Shown piece by piece: positions 1 through 10,416 of a stretch of 64,000 nt of DNA (position 1 is the stretch's first letter; the number at the start of each line of letters is the position of its first letter). The DNA comes from Nepenthes gracilis (taxonomy: Eukaryota; Streptophyta; Magnoliopsida; Caryophyllales; Nepenthaceae). The translations under genes were made by a program, and so were the position numbers. The notes beneath the pieces were generated by a model, which saw nothing but the letters and a program-made list of their open reading frames with translations, had not been told where the DNA came from and made no database searches. Location: the NCBI GenBank assembly GCA_033239525.1, contig BSYO01000035.1, positions 9,552,627 through 9,616,626 of the forward strand, read 5' to 3'.

Positions 1-615
1 TCGACTGCACCCTCTGATTTCCAACTCGCTAGACCACAAACTGACACAAATCGGCCAAATTACTTTACACCACTCAAGAAATTAAACCCGATCGACCTAG
101 ATTTGGAGGGTGAAGGTAGTCAGAGTCTCATTCCACTTACAGAAGCGGGCTCCAATGAGGACGAATTCCCAACAGATTCGTTTCCAAAAATAGAGCATCG
201 GCCTCTTCCTGTGTTGGACGATGAACACCTGTTACTGTCAACAGTGGGTATTTCTAACACTCGACGTTTGAGAGAAATTGCAAATTCCATGGGTTGTCAG
301 TCCAACCAGGGAGGTCCGTTGAAATTAACCACTGCATATGGTTTTGGTGGGTCTTCCATGACTTCAATTGATAGAGCTGGTGGAGGTATTTATCCACAAA
401 CTGCTGCTGTTGGCACAGCCAATGTAGGCAAATTTATCAAACCTATTTTCAAGGACCACCTGAGACATTCAGTTGTTATTGCTGACGGCGTTGGTGCCAA
501 TGTTGGATGTTGTTATCAAACCTATGCCATCCCATCCGGTGCTGCCCTTATTGTTACTGCAATTCTACACGATCCATATCATACGCTTGGTCTTGTCTAT
601 AATGCACTCGGCAAC
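1..615 (+). pseudogene. Unrecognised gene fragment fused upstream of a kinase relic
   Basis: The reading frame is open from the first base of the window without a visible start, and continues in frame into the kinase fragment that follows. I do not recognise the product. The N-terminal part is acidic and polar; later stretches are rich in Gly, Ala, Val and Ile (for example SIDRAGGG and GVGANVGCC), and there is no gag, protease, RT or zinc-knuckle motif. It has no introns. Because the downstream kinase has lost its true N-terminus and a gypsy pol tail and LTR follow, this is best read as a second captured exon block inside an LTR retrotransposon. It could also be a non-canonical retroelement protein. 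The frame is open for about 200 codons, but that alone does not prove function. Confidence 0.4.
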
Positions 616-1386
616 AAAAAGACAGTTGAAAACAAATTTACAAATGATGCGAGTAGAGATCAACCCGTTGTTGCTGTTGTCTCATCAACAACCACAAGTA
701 ATACTGAAAGTAGTACATCAACCTCCAAGGTGGAAGAACTTAAAGTTTCTTCTCTGCTCAGGAAATTCGCATTTAATGACTCGAAATTTGCAACAAGAAG
801 CTTTAGACCATAGAGTCTACTTGGTGAAGGTGGTTTTGGATGCGCATTCAAGGGATGGATTGAAGAAAATGGAACTGCTCCAGCAAGACCTAGTACAGGG
901 CTTACTGTTGCAGTCAAAACCCTCAACCATGATGGCCTTCAGGGTCACAAAGAATGGCTAGCAGAAGTGAATTATCTAGGTGAACTTGTTCACCCAAATT
1001 TGGTTACACTTATTGGATACTGTATCGAAGATGATCAAAGGCTACTGGTTTATGAATTTATGCCGCGAGGAAGCTTGGAGAACCATCTATTTAGGAGGTC
1101 CTTGCCCCCTCCATGGTCCACCCGGATGAAAATCGCACTTGGTGCAGCCATGGGTCTTGCATTTCTGCATGAGGAAGCTGAAAGGCTAGTGATATATCGT
1201 GATTTCAAAACCTCCAACATCTTGTTAGATGCTGTTTATGATGCCAAGCTGTCTGATTTTGGACTTGCCAAAGACGGTCCTGAAGGAGATAAAACTCATG
1301 TATCCACTCGCGTCATGGGAACATACGGATATGCAGCCCCAGAGTATGTTATGACAGGGCATCTCACATCAAGGAGCGACGTTTAC
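616..1386 (+). pseudogene. PBL34/35/36-like receptor-like cytoplasmic kinase, intron-less truncated pseudogene
   Basis: This encodes the N-terminal half of a class VII receptor-like cytoplasmic kinase, a family acting under immune and developmental receptors at the plasma membrane. Visible in order: a Ser/Thr-rich linker (SRDQPV, then SSTTTSNTES), the pre-kinase LRKFAFND block, an in-frame TAG at 811-813, the glycine loop LGEGGFG, the ATP lysine in AVKTLN, the catalytic loop as [14 protein letters not shown] (the YRDFK form usual in RLCK VII), the SDFGLAK motif, and the activation segment with APEY. Homology stops abruptly after TSRSDVY, so the C-lobe is missing. Plant genes of this family have several introns within this stretch; none is present, so the copy came through RNA. 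A gypsy pol tail and LTR lie about 100 bp downstream. The family call is secure; which paralogue was the source is not. Confidence 0.85.
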
Positions 1387-1552
1387 ATCGGCGGCGTAAA
1401 TGATCGGTGGAGAGCCGGGGCAACGAGTGGAGCTTTGACAAATGCGACGACAATGGGACTCGGGAAATATTTACTTATTTGAATCCTGATGCTTTAGAAT
1501 TTTATCTTTGTGTTTAACCTTGAGGATAAGGTTCTTTTGATGGATGGGGCAA
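1387..1552 (+). pseudogene. Tail of a Ty3/gypsy pol gene and polypurine tract
   Basis: After the kinase homology ends, one frame reads FNLEDKVLL near 1515-1540, which resembles the C-terminal pol tail common in plant gypsy elements (…LEDKV…). A purine-rich run, GATGGATGGGG (1539-1549), then lies directly before a TG that can start an LTR. This order (pol end, polypurine tract, LTR) is diagnostic of the 3' end of an LTR retrotransposon. It places the kinase and unknown fragments inside such an element. The segment between 1387 and about 1490 is not recognised. Confidence 0.5.
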
Positions 1553-1858
1553 TGTTACGCCTGTACCTGTTTTCCCGTTCCCCGTTTTGTTCCGTTACCC
1601 GTTTCCCGTTTCCCGTTCCCCTATAATTGTAAGGCTATGCCTAATGAAAAAGGAAGGGAAATTCAGTCTTCGTTCTCAACTCTCTCTCTCTCTCCCGATT
1701 CTCTCTCTCGTCTGTTCTTCTCTCTCTCTCTCTAACTTTTCCCTCCCCTACTGCCATCGTCTTCATCCTTCGCCCCAGGACTCCCCTTCCCCCTTTACTT
1801 CCACTAGAAATCGGTGCATCCGCCGGTAAATTGGTCCAAGATCGATTTGGTTGCAACA
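1553..1858 (+). mobile_element. Putative 3' LTR of the gene-carrying gypsy element
   Basis: This candidate LTR starts TGTTACGCC just after the polypurine tract and ends around GGTTGCAACA, giving TG…CA ends and about 306 bp. It holds a run of TTCCCGT-type repeats, a TATAA-like box near 1621 and a long CT-rich leader (1681-1735), typical of plant LTRs. The partner LTR would lie left of the window, so the right end and the TSD cannot be verified. Confidence 0.4.
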
Positions 1859-2978
1859 AAGTGCCAGCCACCTATGACAGCAAGCTATCAAAAAATCAGC
1901 AGTAGGACAGCACCACGACGTCGGTAGGTGACTGCATTCATGTTTCAAGAAAACCTCACGAAGGCATGACACTCTGTAACGTAGCTTTTGCAATCTAAGC
2001 ACGGCCATCTGAAAATCTGCAAATCATAGTTGGTAGCTTCATTCAGCATCAGGGTATCAAAGAAATCAGCTGGATGACTGCAACAATGCGCCAGCATTGG
2101 GTAGCAACCAAGATTCGGGAAAACCGCTCAAAACACACTTCAAAGGAAACAGCTTGAGGACACACACACTCAAATTCCCTCAGTCCAAGGTTCTAATCTG
2201 GGCATCAACTCAGCAAATACGCACGATGCACAAATCAACAGCAGCTGGGTATAGGGAAATAGGGAGGGAAGCACCAATTTTATTCTATGCTTCAGCATCT
2301 TAACCGCAATTGCAACCAGTAACCACTCTCCCGACAGTAGCTCTACACCTCAGCAACAGGGTCATACACCTCAGCAAACAGGGAAAAACTGCTTACATCA
2401 ACTCAAAACACACAACTCTGTAAAGGAAAAGACCGGCATCCCCATAACAGCAGCAGACTTTTGCTGCTCCCTGGCAGCATCATCAGGCCTCAGGTAGAAA
2501 ACCAGCAGACACAAGTGCTAGCCACCTATGATAGCAAGCTATCAAAAAATTAGCAGGAGGACAGCACCACGGCGTCGGTAGGTGACTGCATCAGTATCAA
2601 GGTATCAAAGAAATCAGCTGGATGACAGCAACAATGCGCCAGCATTGGGTTGCAACCAAGATTTGAGAAAACAGCTCAAAACACACTTCAAAGGAAATAG
2701 CTGGAGGACACACACACTCAAAATTCCTCAATCCAAGGTTCTAATCTGCCAGCCAAACCAAAACAGTAACCGATCATTTTATCCAACCAGCCAACCAAAA
2801 CATTCTTCACAAATGTTCATAGTTGAAGCAAATTTTTGTTAAGTCTCCATATTCAATTACCCCATTGACTATGCATTTCACGAGAAGGGGCTTATTTAAC
2901 TCAATTTTGGCTGTACTTTTAACTAATCTCACAAGATTGACACTACCTGGGAATCTTTCGTATTATTAAAATGCATAA
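1859..2978. repeat. Anonymous region with a diverged direct duplication (1859-2205 and 2513-2760)
   Basis: Two blocks match in direct orientation. Both begin AAGTGCYAGCCACCTATGA (1859 and 2513), run through GTCGGTAGGTGACTGCAT, and continue with ATCAGCTGGATGAC, GCGCCAGCATTGGGT, AAAACACACTTCAAAGGAAA and TCCAAGGTTCTAATCTG. The first copy carries roughly 110 extra bases (about 1945-2050). The texture (CAGCA-rich, no long ORF) resembles the reverse complement of the LINE 3' regions elsewhere in this window, but the diagnostic LINE tail is absent, so that origin is only a guess. The rest, to 2978, is AT-rich with nothing recognisable. Confidence 0.5.
2954..2969. repeat. 16-bp direct repeat, left copy, flanking the 33-kb nest
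   Basis: TCTTTCGTATTATTAA occurs here, 9 bp before the J 5' LTR, and again at 36243-36258, 52 bp after the J 3' LTR, in the same orientation. Confidence 0.9.
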
Positions 2979-5900
2979 TGTAATATTGTAGATATAATAT
3001 ATAATATTTCTTTATATATAAATAAGTTATTGATAATTTAATTAAAAGAAGTCAATCAAACTTGGTGGGTCCAAATCTCACGAAACTAGTCGGCCATGAT
3101 CCTTAGTGTATAATTGAAGGAGAGGCCAGTTCATTACATTATAAACTAGAGAAAACATGTGTATTGAACATTAGTACCAACCAAAATCTACTCCTAGATT
3201 TTAGAAAACGTCTGATCATTTATCCAAATTCCTAGAAGGGTAAAATTTTGGATAAGTACTATTATAAAATTTTGTTAAGAATTCCTCAAAACTACATGGC
3301 CCCTTTTTGCTGCCTCATTTGAATGACATTTGATAAAGTTATTGGCTTCATTTTGGTGTTGAAAGTCAAATATTAAAATGGCCAAATTTAAGATAAAAGT
3401 TTTGGAAAAAAAAAGAGGAGTTGGTTAGAATAGCCTCATTGATAAAAGAGATGGCTGAAATTGAAGTAAAAATACAAGTAGTTAATGGTACTTTGAGTCA
3501 TGGATTTAGGTAACAATAATGCTTAAAAAGCTACCTATTTTTAAGAAGGTTAACTGTATAATGATAATTTGCTCAACCATTTCTAATTAGGCCTAGATTG
3601 ACCACCTCATTTTTGTGCTTCATTTTAGTAGGAAGTTAACTATAATTGTGGTGATCAAAATTATGTTAGTTAGAAATCCTAAAATGAAGAATGCAACCAT
3701 GGGACTCCATGTCCATAACCTAAATTTGCAACTGATTTTGGAAGTCAAGTTTTCATGAACCAATTTTGGTTATTGTTAGTTTGTATTGAGGACTTGGTTG
3801 CTATTACTAAAGAAGTTACCATTCATCTCCACTCTTCTAAAAATGCTAGAGAAATAGTAGGAGGACCATAGCACCATTCAAGTCTAGCCATTATAATTTT
3901 TAGTAAACAATATTAGTGTAGTTGTTGAGTGGTTGCTGGCTAATTGCCACTGGCCATAAAAAATAAAAAATTAAAAAAAAATTAGAGGTTTTTTGTTGCT
4001 ATCCGGCATTGTATGCTTTGCGGGTTGCTCACCTCGGTGGCTGTTGTGGTGCCGATATGCTTTCCGAATGTGTTGCTGTCCGGCTTTATCTGCTCTGCTG
4101 GATGCTCACCTCGTTGGTTGTTGTGTTGCCCATTTTTCTTCTCGGGAGCTTCGATGATAAAAAAAAATCTTTTCTAGTTTGGTTGTTGTCCGTTTACTTT
4201 GTTGGACGCTCGCTAGCTGGAGTTTTGAGCTGGAGTTTTGATGCCAACTAGCATTCCGGGTGATTTGGTGCATTCAGAACTTCCTGGCTTTCTGTTTCGG
4301 ATGTGTTGCTCTGCCAAATGCATGCCTTTTTGGCCTACCTTGTTGCCAGGTGGCTTTTCGAGTTTTTGCCTCCCTGTTTGGTCTGTTGTTGGGCTCTCTT
4401 TTTGTCAAGTTTTCTGGGGCTTTCCGACCTCCTCCACTATTTGCTGTTTTGCTCATGCAGTGCTTGTACCAAAAAAAAAAAAAAAAAACCTTCCCGCTTG
4501 TTGCTGTCTGGGTTTGTAATTGTTGCTGGCCGGCTGCCTCGCTGGCGTTCTAATATGGTAGGTGCTTTCCCACGTGGCTGGCAGTTCCTGCGTTAGTGGT
4601 TGGATGGTTTCCTGAGTTGGACGGTTCCCCTCATTCTGGACAGGTTGGCTGATGTGGTATAGGAGGGATGACTTGCCCCCCAGTCCTGCGAAGCAGTATC
4701 CCTAGTCATTCCGACTCCCACTCGCGCATGACCCCAGTAGCTTGTTTTGAAAATTGACGGTTTAGATTTCAATGGGCTGATTCAAATTATCCCCTTATCC
4801 CACTTTGACCGGATAGGTAATTGGCTTTTGGAAGATGCTTCCTCTTTTCTTACTTTGTCTTTTCGATTTTTTTCTTTAAACTCATGAATTGTTTCATAAT
4901 ACTTGAGGAATGTCCCAATGTTGGTGTTCTAAATCCAAGTCGGCAAAACACTTAGATATAAAACACTGTTTTTATATTCTTTCTTTTTGTTTATAAAATT
5001 TAATTACTTACCAAAAAAAAGTAATTGTTAAGCGGTTAATATAGATTTTAGGAGTCAAATTTTTTTTAAAAAAAAAACCAACTAGGAATGATGAATATTC
5101 AGCCAAATGGAAGAGGAGAGTATTATTTAGTTGTTGATAAGAATATTAGATTAAGATATCCCCTAATTTAAGTCAGATAAAGATAAATATGAAAGGAGAA
5201 AACTAATTACTAAAAATCCTAGATTTTAAGAGAGATAAGGCTGAATTTTTGGGAGATACTGTAGCTAGATTGGAGGAGTAAAATTCACCATGAAGGTTAA
5301 TGAGTAAGAAGCCTAAAATTTCACCAACTAATGAGGTAGTTAATTAAATCTTTTCTAATCAAGTAAAAGTGAATAATTAACACCTAAAATAAAAGGGGGT
5401 TTGGCTGCCGAGAAGAGAGAGCGTTTAAACAACTTCCATCTTGAATTCCTAAGTTTGAGGAAGGGAATAATTATTTAGGTACCACCCATTCCTTCTACAT
5501 ATTAAACCCTCTAAGCCTAACTTTCTTTCCTTTGTTTTTCTTAGCTTCCAAAGAGAGAGAGGTAGCTGTATCCAAGGAATGAAGGAATAAATGAAGAGAA
5601 GAATGAAAGAGAAAAAAGAGGAGCACCCATATAAATGCAACTAATCTTGTGATCTTTTGTGTTTTTCTTTTAATATTCTATCAAGAAATTTTGATTTTTT
5701 TAATGGAAATTAATGTTTTAAATTCTCATATGTCTTAGTATAAAATGATCTTCCAAATAGCCAATTATAATTCAGAAAGAGAAATCAAGAATGTAAATTG
5801 AGAAGTAGTATCTCAATATTGAAATCTAATGCCTTGTTTTAGTTCTAACAACATGATTATAATAATATTTGGATTTGAAATTTGGAGTCCAATATTAGAA

Positions 5901-7645
5901 ATTGATTAACTTTATCTAAAAGTACTATGACTCTTTGTAATTATCATAGATGCAAGATAATAGAAATTAAAATAATAAAAAATAGCATGCAAAAACCCTA
6001 GTAGCTGAATTAACTAGAGAAAAGTTAGAGGGTCGAATATATGATTTTTATAATTCAAAACTTACACTAAATTGATAATAGAAGAAGAGAAAGAATACTG
6101 CTGTGTGCATAGTGAAACAATTTCCTGAGTGTATATTTAATTTGTTGTATAATTATTATGCTAAATTGTTTCTATATTGTTTTCATGATACACAATAATT
6201 TTATATAGTAGAAAAGATAGAGATTTGATATAATTTATCATGATATGGTCATCACACTCTTAAGGATAAAATAAGATAACAAATATATGATATTTATAGT
6301 TATAAACGATTTAGATAAAAATATTGAGGATTTTCATAGTTTGGTTTCGTAAAATAAGAAGTTGAACATGAAAGCCTAGTGGTTCTCTATTAGTTACGTG
6401 GTATGGCTAGGACTATGTAAATTTTTAACTCATTAAGAAATCATTACTTTATGTGATTAATAAAGATTAATGAAAAAAAATATTCTAAAATTAGGCATGG
6501 TAAATAGAGGATTATATAGTCTTAGTGAGAGGTGATCGTATAGAACACTTAGGTATTCATGTCATTCATTGATATTTATTATTTCCCTTGAATTTTTTCA
6601 AATTTTATGAGAAAATTTTTATACTTTATGGCTAAATAAAGAAGAACATATAAAAATACTAAAATATCTAGGTAAATGGGTGTCCATAAAAATTAATATA
6701 ATCTAGACCATTTTGATACATTTTCCATACCTGATTGTAAAGGTTGATTGATTTTCGAGTAAGATACTTATATATGTATGACCATTGTATAAAATGAAAT
6801 CAAGAATATCTTTAGCGAATGGTATCATAGATAATATAAATATGCTACCAATATATCTTTTGAAAGAATTGTTGAGATAGTGATAATACTATGAATACTG
6901 AGTAATCTCATGATATTTACCAAACTATTTAGGGTATAAATATATTGCTTTTAGTCACAATAATAGAATAAGATATATTAAAAGTTTTGATATCTAGTAT
7001 GGTTATAACCTCATATTGAGTTGGATTTCTTAAAAATTAAAGAAAGTTCTTAGTATTACGGATACTTTGAGATCTTGACACATTAATTGAGATCCATTGG
7101 GAGATACTCGATATCCTCCAAAATATCGTTACATAATTGACATCATAATTGTTACTTATTCATATTATTATGGAGTTATTTTATTATTGATAATATTTCT
7201 TAATTATCTAGGAATGATTGTTATTTTTAATATATTGTGTATCATTAAAGTTTATTTTGATAGATAAATTCCTTAGATAACTTGATATTTTTACTATTGT
7301 TGATATTAGTCAAAGTTATTTACTAGTCTTTTGACTCACTTTTGTTATTTTTTTCCATTCTAAAGCAGTAAATTAGATGATGATGGCTCTTGAGCTAAAT
7401 CGAGTTGGGAATATTAGATATTTTTGAAGCCTAGTTACAGAAAATGTTGTTTATTTTATACTTAAGAAATATATTTAGTTGTTTTATTTTATTTTTTGGG
7501 GCTACATTTTTTTTTAATTTTAATGTATGAGGATCTTTAGGCCGTAGTATTTTATTATTTATGGTTACGAGATGATAATTTTAGATTTATGGTTTCTCTA
7601 GGTGGTTGGATTTGGGCAGCAATCATGGATGGGATCTAGGTCACA
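2979..7645 (+). repeat. Element J 5' LTR (interrupted by LINE A)
   Basis: This AT-rich LTR probably starts TGTAATATTG and ends near GGTCACA. Both ends are approximate because the two LTRs differ in indels at their edges. It contains no credible ORF. LINE A occupies 3935-5020 with its TSD; removing it restores colinearity with the 3' LTR. Confidence 0.7.
3935..5020 (+). mobile_element. LINE A: 5'-truncated L1-type LINE
   Basis: Only the 3' region of a LINE remains, ending with AAGTCGGCAAAACACTT (around 4940), a T-rich stretch and a poly(A) run (5013-5020). It is flanked by a 17-bp TSD, GTAGTTGTTGAGTGGTT (3918-3934) and GTAATTGTTAAGCGGTT (5021-5037), with three transition differences. The uninterrupted J 3' LTR at 14570-14610 shows the empty site. 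A short internal duplication is visible (GCTCACCTCGGTGGCTGTTG near 4028 and its variant near 4104). No RT coding remains. Confidence 0.9.
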
Positions 7646-8099
7646 AAATCTTATGGTATAAGAAAGTGAGGTCCTATGAGGCACTCAATGAATTTTAAAA
7701 TTGCTAATATTTAAGGATATTTGTAGATTCTATAAGATTTAAGGATTTAAATTTATTTCTAATAATTCTAAGTCTGGATGAAAAACTATTTGCATTTTTA
7801 AAAACTTAGAATTTGGTTGAAATTCTAAGCCTAATTATTTCTATGCAACTATGTCTAACAAGATTAGTTGTCATCCTGTGAATTCTTCAAGAGATTTAGG
7901 ACAAGCAATGGCACTTGTGCATATAGCCAAGGTAGTTTATGTTATTTACTAGCTGATTGGACTAGTAAATCATGCGGTGGAGCACGTGTTAGGACACGTG
8001 CCAGCAAAGAAGAAGAAGAATCTCTTTCTTGATTTCATAGGTCAAAGTCTGTTAGTGTTCATAAAAGAGCCGAACCTAACCAAGATAGACTAATGAATG
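7646..8099 (+). other. Element J leader, no gene seen
   Basis: The stretch between the J primer-binding site and gag is about 450 bp, contains frequent stops in all frames and shows no recognisable motif. It is the usual untranslated leader of a gypsy element. Confidence 0.5.
7654..7668 (+). promoter_or_regulatory. Probable primer-binding site of element J
   Basis: TGGTATAAGAAAG lies about 8 bp after the inferred LTR end and resembles the initiator-Met tRNA complement TGGTATCAGAGC used by most plant LTR retrotransposons, with decay. Confidence 0.45.
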
Positions 8100-8607
8100 G
8101 GGAGGCAAGAGAAGACCTTCACTGTGATTAAGTGTCCTTTAGAAGAACATGTTTGCTTTGCAACATATAAGCTTAATGGTGAGGTTGAGTATTGGTGGAG
8201 TACATGGTTGAGAGAGTTTAGTCAAAAGGTTGATAGTCTTACCTAGAATGCTTTTTGGGAGATGTTTAATAACAAGTATTTCTGTAAGAATTTGATGACT
8301 ATGAAGGAGGGTTTTCTTCACTTAGAATAAGGCTCTATGATAGTCTCATATTATGAAGCCAAGTTTACAAAGCTTTCACATTATACTCCACACTTTATTA
8401 CTGATAATGCTCAAAATCCAAAATGGTTCTGGTAAGGGCTCTCATACCCCATCCGTTGCCATGTATCACTTTTGAAGCTCAAGGATTTTGGAGCTATGGT
8501 TTGGAGGGTTTTGATTGTGGAGTTGGATAGTAAAGCTCTAACATCTACACCAGATGTTAGTGGCACTACTAGACCACTAGCTCATTAAGCAAAAAAAGAG
8601 GAAATTC
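8100..8607 (+). pseudogene. Element J gag remnant (Retrotrans_gag type)
   Basis: One frame reads, with several in-frame stops, YKLNGEVEYWW, then AFWEMFNNKYF, then MIVSYYEAKFTKLSHYTPH and LIVELDSKAL. This follows the plant gypsy gag capsid pattern (…L.GDA..WW…, …F…F..KYFP…, …S.MSV.EY..KF.ELSRFAPH…). It has no intact start and cannot encode a capsid. Its 3' part is cut by LINE I at 8608. Confidence 0.8.
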
Positions 8608-8847
8608 TTTTTTTTTGGTAAGTAAAATTTATTAATGAAAAATAAAAAATACAAAACCAATGTTCTATTTTCAAGTGTTTTGCCGACTTAGATTTAGAAC
8701 AAAGATGTAGAGGCATACCCGGAGCACTGCGAATCAAATCACGAAATTCAAAGAAAGGTAAAAAAAACGTAGGAAACAATCCAGTAAAAAAAAAAACCAA
8801 CTATTGTTGGCAGCCTAATTCATCAATAGCAGTCCACAGGAAACAGC
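8608..8847 (-). mobile_element. LINE I: short 3' fragment of an L1-type LINE
   Basis: On the minus strand it ends with the shared tail (AAGTCGGCAAAACACTT equivalent at about 8680-8696) and a poly(A) tail, seen as T-rich sequence at 8608-8616. Only about 240 bp survived truncation at insertion. The flanks AGAGGAAATTC (8597-8607) and AGAGGCCAACTTC (8848-8860) look like a decayed TSD. It lies inside the J gag region. Confidence 0.7.
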
Positions 8848-10416
8848 AGAGGCCAACTTCCCCTCCGGTTGATCATCTAATATAGTTGAGGATTGTGCCT
8901 ATCACTTTGACATCGATGACCTAACCGATTGGACTCACATCGGATAGATGGCCTGGGCCACTCATTACAACTATGGGAAGTTCGGGTGCTATTCTCATAA
9001 CTATCAAGCATAGAGGAGATTTACACCACCGAACAAGAATCCAATTCTAGGATCCAATTCAAAGAAAAGTGTTTGCAATGATAAAGCAAGGTGCTGAGGT
9101 TTCTCTAATGGTTGTAGAAGATGTTCTTCCTCGCTTTTCCATACCTGCACGTGCTAATTGCGATTCTATAATTGTTTTATTTGAGACTTTGGATAATGAC
9201 TAAATGTATACTCGAAGCCAATAGGTGAGACTATTATGTTGAGTGAGATTTACCCCCAATGCATAGTATATATTGGTGACCACAAGTTGTAAGTTGACCT
9301 GATGAGTTTTAATATTATTTTATAGAATAGCTGCCTACCATATTTGATTGTTTCCATTCTTGGATAGTTTTGTGATATGAAAATCGTACAATATGATTTT
9401 GATGATCTTCTTAAGGGCTTTTTCTACTTCTCTAGGAATGAGGATATTGATTCTGCAAGAGTATGCATCTTCCAAGAGGATTATCTAAGTGATATTGAGT
9501 GATAGATTTGCTACCAAGATTACACTGAGGAGCGAACATCTTCTTAAAGGTTCAATTACAAGACAAAGTTCATGTTACTTGTTAAGAAGAAAGAGTTAGT
9601 GCACCTATACATTAATTACAGGGAGTTCAATAAATTAGCAATCAAGAATAAGTATTCTATCTAAAAAGAAGCATTTTTAGGCCAAAGATATCACTCTTTT
9701 TAAAGATGTGCTAATAAATGTACCAATGACGTTTATGAACCTGATGAATAGGATATTTGGAATCCATCTTAATCTAAAATGTGGGGCTATCTGATGAATG
9801 AGGAGCGCTTGTATGCAAAGTTCATGAAGTGCAAGTTCTATCTAAAAGAAGCATTTTTAGGCCATATCATTTTAAAGATTTAATCCACAATCTAAAAGTG
9901 AGGAGTTTTTTTATCTTAGTCAGGCATTATAGGAGGTGTTTTGAGAAATTTTCTAGTATGCCATGCCGATGACTAAATTAACATAAAAGGATATCAAAAT
10001 TGTTTGGTTTGATTCTTATGAGTACAGCTTTCAAGAGTTGAAGCAAAAGTTGACTACAATATTGATTTTGATAATTCCACAGGATTCATGTGGAATTGTG
10101 ATGTACTGTGATATTTTATTGAAAGGCCTAAGATGGGTGATCTCTTATAAGTCTCCACAACTAAAGATCTACAAATAAAAATATCTAACTCATGATCTAG
10201 AGTTGGCCGTGATAGTACTGCATTGAAATCATGGAGGCACTACTTTTACAAAAAGAGTTCCACTGTTTACACGAATCAAAAAGTTTAAAGTGCATCTTCT
10301 CTCAAAATGAGCTGAATGTGTGACAAAGTCATTGGATGAACCTTCTTAATGACTACAATCACTAAATCTCGTATCAATTTGACAAGGAAAATGTGGTGGT
10401 GGATACACTTAGTAAA
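8848..10416 (+). pseudogene. Element J pol remnant: protease to RNase H
   Basis: Gypsy RT is visible as KKKELVHLYINYREFNKLAI with NKYSI following (9588-9660), then VPMTFMNLMNRIFGIHLN (9720-9770), which matches the RT segment that normally reads NAPATFMNLMN. ERLYAKFMKCKFYLK follows at 9805-9850. RNase H appears as YLTHDLELAVIVLH (about 10180-10220), where gypsy elements have the YPTHDLELAAVVFAL block, and ends near VVVDTLSKK, the equivalent of VVADALSRK. Stops and frameshifts are frequent. The protease active site was not identified. Domain order and motifs point to a chromovirus-like gypsy. The frame is interrupted at 10422 by a solo LTR and resumes at 12585 as integrase. Confidence 0.85.

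Noticed and set aside
1..1386. A functional kinase gene
   Set aside because: In-frame TAG, missing C-lobe, no true start and no introns; a truncated retro-copy.
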